Below, one piece after another: positions 1-6,300 of a DNA stretch of 6,778 nt. The notes under the pieces were generated by a model. It worked only from the letters and a program-made list of their open reading frames with translations. It did no database searches and was not told the DNA's origin. The stretch covers positions 1-6,778 of the forward strand of contig JANSXJ010000197.1 of the NCBI GenBank assembly GCA_024743015.1, read 5' to 3'. This DNA comes from Hyphomonas sp. GTDB lineage: Bacteria > Pseudomonadota > Alphaproteobacteria > Caulobacterales > Hyphomonadaceae. Numbering within the stretch: the stretch's first letter is position 1; each line of letters starts with the position of its first letter. The translations under genes and the position numbers were made by a program.

Positions 1-900
1 GAACCCATTGAAGGCGGTCTGACAATCTACATGCAGATGGGCGGCAATCCGGGTGGCCCGGCGACGCTTGCCCGCGAACTGGGGGCTCGGGACGCCGCAA
101 GGGTGCTCGACGTCCAGCTTATCGAGCAGCATTCGCAGTGGAACCCCCAGCGTATGCTGCAGCAGGCCAATGAGGCGCTCGCCGCCGCGCCGGACGCCAT
201 CATCGTGATGGGGCATCCGGGGACCGACGCCATGTCCACCTTCCTGCGGCGCGCCGAACAGGACGGCGTGACCGTAATCGTGGGCAACAACAATCTGGAG
301 GGCTCGGGCGAGAGCTACTTTGGTCTGGACAACTATGGTGCCGGCGCGAACCTTGCGCGATTGGCGCTTGCGGAAGGCGATCTGGGTTCCGATGCCGAAA
401 TCGTCGTTTACGGCGAGTTTGCTGAGGGTGGCGCCGGAGAAATCGTATCGCGCGGAACTCTGGCCGCACTGGATGAGGCCGGCGTCTCCTACGACAAGCT
501 GCAATGGTCAACCGAGGCGGTTCAGGATGCGTCACTGGCCGTTCCCGTTCTGGTCAGCTACCTCGAAAGCAATCCGGATACGGATGCGATCATCGTTCCG
601 GGTCACGGCGGCATTACCGCCTTCCTTGGCAAAGTCCTCCGGGATGCTGGCAAGGAGGCCGGCGAGGTCATCACAGCGGGCTTTGACATCTCTCCTGCCG
701 CAATCGACGAGGTGAAGCAGGGATACCTGACGCTGGTGCTTGATCAGCAGCCATACCTGCAGGGTTTCATGCCTGTCATGGCCGCCACGCTGGAGGCAAA
801 GTATGGGCTCAGCGGGCTGATGCTCAACACGGGCGGCGGTGTGGTCACCCAAGACAACGTCGCGATCATCGAAGAGCTGGTGGCCCAAGGCATCCGATAG
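1..900 (+). CDS. Sugar ABC transporter substrate-binding protein, 5'-truncated
   Basis: This is the periplasmic solute-binding component of a carbohydrate ABC importer (periplasmic binding protein type 1, RbsB/YtfQ-like). The frame is open from base 1, so the gene starts upstream. 299 residues remain; the signal peptide and probably a few dozen residues are missing. Visible hallmarks are the first-lobe segment ending in MGHPGTDAM (spatial position of the sugar-binding hinge), followed by GVTVIVGNNN, the middle strand DAIIVPGHGG, then ITAGFDISP and the typical late motif DQQPYLQGFMPV, close to the hinge in this family. The C-terminus (GVVTQDN) also fits. From family knowledge the ligand is a monosaccharide or similar polyol; the sequence does not say which. 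The ATPase gene follows after 83 nt, consistent with one operon. The stop codon lies inside a 16-bp tandem duplication. Family assignment is secure, substrate unknown. Confidence 0.93.
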   Translation, partial: EPIEGGLTIYMQMGGNPGGPATLARELGARDAARVLDVQLIEQHSQWNPQRMLQQANEALAAAPDAIIVMGHPGTDAMSTFLRRAEQDGVTVIVGNNNLEGSGESYFGLDNYGAGANLARLALAEGDLGSDAEIVVYGEFAEGGAGEIVSRGTLAALDEAGVSYDKLQWSTEAVQDASLAVPVLVSYLESNPDTDAIIVPGHGGITAFLGKVLRDAGKEAGEVITAGFDISPAAIDEVKQGYLTLVLDQQPYLQGFMPVMAATLEAKYGLSGLMLNTGGGVVTQDNVAIIEELVAQGIR

Positions 901-918
901 CTAAGGCATCCGATAGCT
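887..918. repeat. Perfect 16-bp tandem duplication over a stop codon
   Basis: The unit aaggcatccgatagct occurs twice head to tail, at 887-902 and 903-918, without mismatch. The first copy contains the last codons (Gly-Ile-Arg) and the TAG stop of the binding-protein gene; the second lies in the intergenic gap. Because the copy lies after the stop it leaves the protein unchanged. It looks like a recent slippage or replication duplication, but a functional role in the gap before the ATPase gene cannot be excluded. Confidence 0.9.
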
Positions 919-972
919 CGATCGTTCGGGCTGCTTGGTGCATTGCCGAGCGGCCCGGCTCTTGGTTGAGAC

Positions 973-978
973 AAGAGG
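973..978 (+). promoter_or_regulatory. Ribosome binding site deciding the ATPase start
   Basis: The purine stretch aagagg stands 5 nt before the GTG at 984, a good Shine-Dalgarno distance. The alternative in-frame TTG at 966 lies upstream of this site and has no comparable purine stretch at a suitable distance, so GTG 984 is preferred. Confidence 0.7.
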
Positions 979-983
979 ACAAC

Positions 984-1793
984 GTGACCGGTACCCCCAT
1001 CGTCAGTCTGCGAGGAGTCGGCAAGTCCTATGGCGCGGTCGAAAGCCTGCGCGACGTCACGCTCGACATCGGAGGCAATGAGATCGTCGGGCTCATCGGC
1101 GACAATGGCGCCGGCAAGTCGACGCTCATCAAGCTGCTGACCGGAGTTGAGGTTCCCACCACCGGCGATGTCTACATTCGTGGTCGCAAAGTCGACTTTT
1201 CGAGCTACTCCGTCCGCAAGGCACAAGAGTTTCGCATCGAGACGGTGCACCAGACGTCATCTCTGGGCGAGAAGCAGCCCTTGTGGCGAAATTTCTTCGT
1301 CGGTCGACCGATCACCAACAGATTTGGTTTCATCAGGGTCGCCGAGCAGAAACGTGTCTCCGAAGAGATCATGCGCCACACAATTGGATTTCGTGGTGCC
1401 GGCATCGATGTGAACACGCCAGTAAGCCGGCTTTCCGGTGGCGAGCGTCAGGGTGTCGCCATCGGGCGCGCCATGCACTTCGACAGTGACCTGATCGTCC
1501 TCGATGAGCCGACGGTCGCGCTCGCGCTGTCCGAGGTGCGCAAAGTTCTTGATTTCATTCGTTCGATCAAGACCCAGGGGCATTCCTGCATCTTCATCGA
1601 ACACAATATCGTCTACGTTCACGAGGTCTGCGATCGCCTGGTTGTTCTTGATCGGGGGCGCCTCGTACTCGACACGCCCACTTCGAGCATCGGATATGAG
1701 GAACTCATACGTTTCCTGACGGAGCTTCATCGCGGCTCGTCCGCCGATGGTCCTGCCTCCCCCGATCAGTCCGGGACCGCAACCCAGGCTTGA
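984..1793 (+). CDS. Sugar ABC transporter ATP-binding protein, single NBD
   Basis: Cytoplasmic ATPase that powers uptake of the sugar delivered by the upstream binding protein. Numbering from GTG 984 (269 residues), the ABC motifs appear in order: Walker A GDNGAGKST at 39-47 (Lys45), Q-loop Gln90, signature LSGGERQ at 150-156, Walker B LIVLDEPT at 170-177 with catalytic Glu175, and switch His207 in FIEHNI. It is about half the length of RbsA/XylG-type tandem ATPases and matches the one-domain FrcA-like type, which works as a homodimer. The residues after Walker B read VALAL where AALG or SALD-like D-loops are more usual, a mild departure with all catalytic residues kept. The last 20 or so residues are a low-complexity polar tail. 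It follows the binding-protein gene by 83 nt and precedes the LacI-type regulator by about 116 nt. No permease gene lies between; it is expected upstream of the window. Confidence 0.95.
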   Translation: MTGTPIVSLRGVGKSYGAVESLRDVTLDIGGNEIVGLIGDNGAGKSTLIKLLTGVEVPTTGDVYIRGRKVDFSSYSVRKAQEFRIETVHQTSSLGEKQPLWRNFFVGRPITNRFGFIRVAEQKRVSEEIMRHTIGFRGAGIDVNTPVSRLSGGERQGVAIGRAMHFDSDLIVLDEPTVALALSEVRKVLDFIRSIKTQGHSCIFIEHNIVYVHEVCDRLVVLDRGRLVLDTPTSSIGYEELIRFLTELHRGSSADGPASPDQSGTATQA

Positions 1794-1814
1794 AAGGGCC
1801 TGCGCACAGGGCTA

Positions 1815-1838
1815 TTGCCACGCCGAACAAGGTGGCAA
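1815..1838. repeat. Inverted repeat between ATPase and LacI-type genes
   Basis: Arms ttgccac (1815-1821) and gtggcaa (1832-1838) are perfect reverse complements separated by 10 nt. As RNA this gives a 7-bp stem with a 10-nt loop about 20 nt after the ATPase stop; as DNA it gives two half-sites whose centres are 17 bp apart. No T-run follows, so a classical intrinsic terminator is unlikely. It could be an operator for the downstream LacI-type protein, an mRNA hairpin protecting the transporter message, or chance. Confidence 0.5.
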
Positions 1839-1896
1839 GGCGTGACACTGAACAGACTGCTCCACAGCCGGGACGATAGCGGGCGAACTCCATTGC

Positions 1897-1900
1897 GGGG
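1897..1900 (+). promoter_or_regulatory. Probable ribosome binding site of LacI-type gene
   Basis: The run gggg (inside gcgggg) lies 9 nt before GTG 1910 and directly abuts the other in-frame candidate, TTG 1901. A site touching the start codon cannot serve it, so GTG 1910 is the better start. The match to the consensus is only moderate. Confidence 0.45.
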
Positions 1901-1909
1901 TTGTACGGT

Positions 1910-2944
1910 GTGAATTCCGGTCCAAAGCTCGCGCGTTCCGGCAATCTGACTCTGAAGGACGTTGCGCTTGAGGCGGGCGTCACCCCAATGACCGTTTCGA
2001 ACGTCTTGAACGGGCGCGACACCGAGGTGGGAGCCGAGACCCGTGAAAGGGTCAAGGCCACAATCGACCGACTGGGTTATCGGCCTCATGCATCGGCAAG
2101 GCGTCTGCGGTCGCAGCGGTCATTTGCCATCGGCGTGCTCGTGCTGGACGACGTGCCGCAATTTCTCAACGACCCCTTCACGACCCAAGTTGTCGCCGGA
2201 ATTTCCAACTTCGCCACCGAATGCAACTACAGCGTATTGCTGCAAGGTGTGCGGAGCGACTCTCTGGTCCGCGTGCCGCTGTTGTCGCAGGTCCAGACCG
2301 ACGGCGTGTGTGCCATATTGTCGGGGCCGCAAAGCCAACGCGAGACGCTGCTGCAGCGCCTGATCAAACTTCACATGCCGCTCGTGCTGATTCAGGAGCG
2401 TAGCGCTAACGATGACGTGTGCGCCGTCCGCCAGGATGATCGGGGCGGAGCTGTGGAGATTGCGCGTTATCTGGTGTCGCGGGGTGCATCGCGTCTGATG
2501 TTCCTCGCGCCGGGACAGGAATGGCCGGCCATTACCGAGCGCATTGATGGCGTGCGTGAGGTGTGCTCGGAAATGGGAGCGGATCTTCGCCTGGTGTTCT
2601 GCGGCGCCGAGACGCTGGAAGACACGCAGCGGGCCGTTCGCGTCGCCATCGAAGAGAACGGCCTCCCGGACGCCATCATGGGCGGCAACGATCGAATGGC
2701 CATGGCCGCGATCCAGTTTCTGGACAGCAAAGGGATCCAGGTCCCGGGCGAAGTGAGAGTAACCGGCTTCAACGGCTTTGACTTCGCGGCGTACTCCCGC
2801 CCGAGCCTGGTGACAGTCCGTTCCGAGGCTTACGAGATGGGCCACCGGGCTGCCAAGGAACTGCTTGCTCGAATTGAGACAGGGCAGTTCTCTGCAAGCG
2901 ACATCGTACTGCCGGTCAGTTTCATTCCCGGAAATTCCGCATAA
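1910..2944 (+). CDS. LacI-family transcriptional regulator
   Basis: DNA-binding repressor (sometimes activator) expected to control the adjacent sugar transporter genes in response to the sugar or a metabolite. With the GTG at 1910 it has 344 residues, the normal family length. The helix-turn-helix occupies residues 13-36: LTLKDVALEAGVTPMTVSNV, then LNGR. The positions that read Tyr-Gln in LacI and set operator choice are Pro26-Met27 here. The hinge helix follows (LGYRPHASARRLRSQRS), and the rest is the periplasmic-binding-protein-like effector and dimer domain, starting with FAIGVLVLDD and ending with the typical segment PSLVTVRSEAYEMGHRAAKEL. The usual GFDD motif reads FNGFDFA. It has its own 116-nt leader, so it may be transcribed separately from the transporter. 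TTG 1901 is a less likely alternative start. The ligand and target operator are not readable from this sequence. Confidence 0.95.
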   Translation: MNSGPKLARSGNLTLKDVALEAGVTPMTVSNVLNGRDTEVGAETRERVKATIDRLGYRPHASARRLRSQRSFAIGVLVLDDVPQFLNDPFTTQVVAGISNFATECNYSVLLQGVRSDSLVRVPLLSQVQTDGVCAILSGPQSQRETLLQRLIKLHMPLVLIQERSANDDVCAVRQDDRGGAVEIARYLVSRGASRLMFLAPGQEWPAITERIDGVREVCSEMGADLRLVFCGAETLEDTQRAVRVAIEENGLPDAIMGGNDRMAMAAIQFLDSKGIQVPGEVRVTGFNGFDFAAYSRPSLVTVRSEAYEMGHRAAKELLARIETGQFSASDIVLPVSFIPGNSA

Positions 2945-2974
2945 TGAGCAAAAGCCGAATTTCACAGAGTGATT

Positions 2975-2994
2975 GAAGCCGAGCTTTTGGCTTC
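2975..2994 (+). terminator. Hairpin after the LacI-type gene, possible weak terminator
   Basis: Arms gaagccga (2975-2982) and ttggcttc (2987-2994) pair over 8 bp with one G-U pair around a gctt tetraloop, 30 nt after the LacI-type stop. The following bases (gttcgaaacc) have no T-run, so a strong intrinsic terminator is not supported; it may be a weak or Rho-assisted end, or a 3'-end stabiliser. The rest of the gap, 2995-3157, shows no convincing promoter or small gene to me. Confidence 0.35.
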
Positions 2995-3144
2995 GTTCGA
3001 AACCAAGTGAGATAGTCCCCATCCACCGAATAGATTCTCCTCTCTTGGCTGCACAACGATGGCACACTTTTTGAGGTGCCAAGACAGACGCGCCTGGCGC
3101 CACTCGGATACCGTTCCGCAACGTTCTAAGAAAGGAGCCAGGCT

Positions 3145-3150
3145 GAAGGG
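3145..3150 (+). promoter_or_regulatory. Ribosome binding site of the WD40 gene
   Basis: The stretch gaaggg lies 7 nt before ATG 3158 and supports that start. A stronger-looking aaggag at 3132-3137 lies 20 nt before the ATG, too far to be used for it. Confidence 0.55.
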
Positions 3151-3157
3151 CTGCAGT

Positions 3158-3322
3158 ATGCTATTCTATTGCCGTAAATCAAGCTGTGGAACTTCAAAGC
3201 CACAAATCCAACTCGTCTCGAGGCATAAATTGCAACCGCAGAGTAATTCAGGTCTTGGTGTGGGCTTGTTGCTATTGCTGTTGGCATGTTTTTCGGCCTC
3301 CGTTCAGCAGTCTGCTGAGGCC
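3158..3322 (+). other. Predicted N-terminal signal sequence of the WD40 protein
   Basis: Residues 1-32 carry several Lys/Arg and no acidic residue; residues 33-47 are a hydrophobic run (GLGVGLLLLLLACFSA from 32). A signal-peptidase-I-type site AEA followed by Gln-Glu lies at 53-57, predicting cleavage after Ala55. Leu-Leu-Ala-Cys44 is also a loose lipobox, so a lipoprotein cut before Cys44 is an alternative. The n-region is long; a start at TTG 3230 would shorten it but remove its positive charges. No twin-arginine motif is present. Confidence 0.7.
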
Positions 3323-6300
3323 CAAGAGCGTCTTCCAATTGCTCAAATTGCCAATGCCACAGACATTCGCGACACCGTCCGAATGGATTTTTCCCCCGAC
3401 GGCGTGCGCCTCGCAATCGCCTCTCTCGATTCCCTCAAGGTCTATGAACTCGGCGACGGTTCGGTCAGCTTCCGAGCCGATCTTTCCTCGTCGGTCAGCG
3501 ACGTTCTTTTTGCTCAGGATGGGAACCGATTGGCAGTGGCACTTGGCGATGACGGTCTCGTCATCCTGGATGTCGAGCGTCCAGCAAGGCCCGAAGTGGC
3601 TTACCTGGAGGGTGATTGGTCGCGCCTTGCCCAGGCGAAGGGAAGCAACGCGATTGTTGGCTATGATCGGCTTGACGCTGATCTCAACCAGGAAGCTGCG
3701 TCCTGGTCCGGCGACCGAACGCAATCATTGCCGACCGAGCGTCTCATTCCATCGTTGGTGTTTGGCAACGATGCCGAGGTCTTGGCGCAGCTGCAGCAAC
3801 CCGCGCTGGATTTTCATCGAACGACAAATGGACTTGCTGGAGAACCCGACGATGCCACGCCTTCGCGCGCGGCCGCGCTTTATTGGCGATTGGAGTCTCA
3901 AGACTTCATGCTTGGATACTTCGATCTCGTCGCCCAACAGATGATGTTTGGCGAGCGCCTGGACAGAGGGATGGAGCCTCGAATACTTGATTTTCGCGAA
4001 ACCAGTATTGGGCCTAGAATTCTTCTTTGGCTCCGCGACGGTGTCGGCTCTCGTATCGCCCTGATTGATCCCATGGGCACCTCTATCCCGTTCGAGGTTA
4101 GTTCCGATCAAGACCGGTATCAGAGATACAGCGCGGGTGCGATATCAGCGGACGGGTCGCTTGTGGCATTGCACAAGCGTGACGGCGCGATCGAAGTTTT
4201 TGCAACCGCTGACGCCAAGGCCACTGCCGTCGCCCGCCTAACAGCCGATGCAGTCACCAACGCTGCGCCGGCATTGGCGCCCAAAACAGGTCACGCCAGG
4301 CCCATAGCAAAAGTCGTCGCGTCACCGGACAACTCACTGCTTGCGACCGTTGGAAGTCTGGAGCAGGGGCTCAACCTGTGGGATCGCCAGAGCGGCTATC
4401 AGCTTCGGACGCTGGCTGCAGACGAGACGGTAACTGCGTTCGATTTCTCGCATGATGGAAAGACCGTGTTGGTCGTGGGCCTGGGCGATGGCATCGACCT
4501 TCGGCGTGTCGCAGACGGAAGCCTGCAGCAAACGCTGCTGCACAGCCAGACGCAGATGGCCGCGTTCATAGACGACCGCGACACCATACTCGCCTGTGGC
4601 ACCGCAGACTGCACCATCGGAACACCAAAGGATTTTGTCGATGGAACGGCAGCGATACTGGAACGTCCAGACCGTTTTGGTTGGGCAGGGTTTTTGGCCG
4701 GCGACGTATCAGCAGACGGGTCGTATGCCGGCATGCTCATGCATGACGGTCGCTGGTTGATTGTCGACTTGCGCAATTTGAAGATGGCCGTCCCAGCACC
4801 CATCCCGGAAGCGGCTTCGTTGGCCATCGGTGCCGACGGTCGCGGACTCGTCGCGACCAAGGATGGACTGCTCCATCTGATTGATTTCGAAACCGGCAAC
4901 ACTGTGCTGCGCATGTACGCGGGCGCCGGCGGGCAAGTCGATGTCGCCGCGATCGGTGGCTCCCGATACATCGTCCGAACGCCGGGCAAACGTGACCGGT
5001 CGGGGGAATGGACACCTGCGGCCAGTCGCATACTGGACACTTCGACGCTGCTGTTCTCCGACCCATTGCCGGTCTCACCCAGCTTTGGCGATGCACCCTA
5101 CGCCGGGCCGATGGCTGTCTCTCCTGACGGAGAAGAATTGTTTTTCGTATCCCACCGAGGTGTCTTCGAACCGGGCTGGGCGCATATCGACATCTTTGAC
5201 CTCGGCCGACACAGTTGGGAAAGTTCCATAGCGACGGACGGGTCCATGGCGGCCAACTCGGTGGTGTTTGCCGGCACCGGTGATCGGCTGATTGTCAACG
5301 GCCATCAAACCGCAGTGACCTGGGATTTGAGAACCGGTCGTACGACAAGGCAACGCCCCTCCAAATTCTATTCGCGTACGATTTCTGTCGCCGATTACAG
5401 TTTCTACATGGACGACGAGCAGGAACTGGAGAGCAGCCCGACGATATTCAGTCCGCAAACAGGGGCACGCTCGGTCCAATGGTTACCGCCACCGGGCTGG
5501 GATGACGGCTTCGGCCAGGCGGCGAGATGGAACGGCAGTCAGGCGCTGTTTTATGATCATGGCCTGGATACGACGCGCGTGACCCTGTTCGAGCTGAACG
5601 AAGCGGCTCTGGCGTCGGCCGTAATACGTGCTCAAAGTCTGGAGTTGCCTCGCACACCGGAGTTGTCGCTTCCGGAGCTGCACTTGGCTCCCGACGGGAG
5701 ATCGCTCCTCAGCGTGGATCGTTCGCGCCTCCGCGTGTTCGAAACCAAAACTGGAACCCTGTTGTGGGAACTCACGTCTGAGCCAAATGGCGCCTGGTTC
5801 GAGGAAGCAGCCTTTTCGGAAGATGGTGCTAGGGTTTACCTGGTGAAATCGTTCGGCCCCGCAGTGTCGCTCGATTCCGGGGACGGCACCGTGCTTGGCG
5901 AGATCGCTGGTGGTGAAATACTGCTGTCGGTTTCGGAACTGGGCACCGCCATGCCCGTGCGCGTTGAGGATACGCGACTGTCCATCGTCAACTCGCGGTC
6001 CGACACGGCGAGTGCCTCGGTTGGTCGGCAAGGCGTATTGCCGCGATTTGTCCGGCGTGATCGGCCAAGCAACCTTGTTCTGATCGCTGGCTCCGATGCC
6101 CGGAACCTGCTCTGGCGACCGGCCGACGATTCCGTTTTCACCATAGACGCCGCGATTGCCGGCCCGGATGGCGTGGCCTTTTCGCCTGATGGCGGCCTCA
6201 TGGCCCTGGTTGAGGAGGACGGGACCGTGAGTCTGTGGAAGACGAGCGACGGCGAACGCTTGGCACGGCTTGCGGCAATGCGGAACGGAGACTGGGCAGT

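Noticed and set aside
966..983. TTG 966 as start of the ATPase gene
   Set aside because: The good ribosome binding site at 973-978 lies inside this extension and serves GTG 984; the extra six residues are not part of the ABC fold.
2944..2976. A 10-codon ATG frame overlapping the LacI-type stop (taatg), ending at the hairpin
   Set aside because: The overlap resembles translational coupling, but the peptide is tiny, no family is recognised, and such overlaps arise easily by chance.
3009..3036. Possible sigma70-like promoter with a tagatt -10 box before the WD40 gene
   Set aside because: The bases at the -35 position do not match the consensus, so it is not better than chance.
2120..3121. A 333-codon minus-strand frame antisense to the LacI-type gene
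   Set aside because: It is rich in His, Arg and Gln with no recognisable motif, and lies opposite a clear LacI-family gene; a typical shadow in GC-rich DNA.
3186..3944. A 252-codon plus-strand frame inside the start of the WD40 gene
   Set aside because: It overlaps the long frame, its composition (many Arg, Ser, Pro, Trp) is that of an out-of-frame reading, and it shows no domain. The other frame has the WD40 motifs and signal sequence.
4399..5040. A 213-codon minus-strand frame opposite the WD40 gene
   Set aside because: Ser/Pro/Arg-rich antisense reading with no domain; the plus-strand frame is continuous and motif-bearing.
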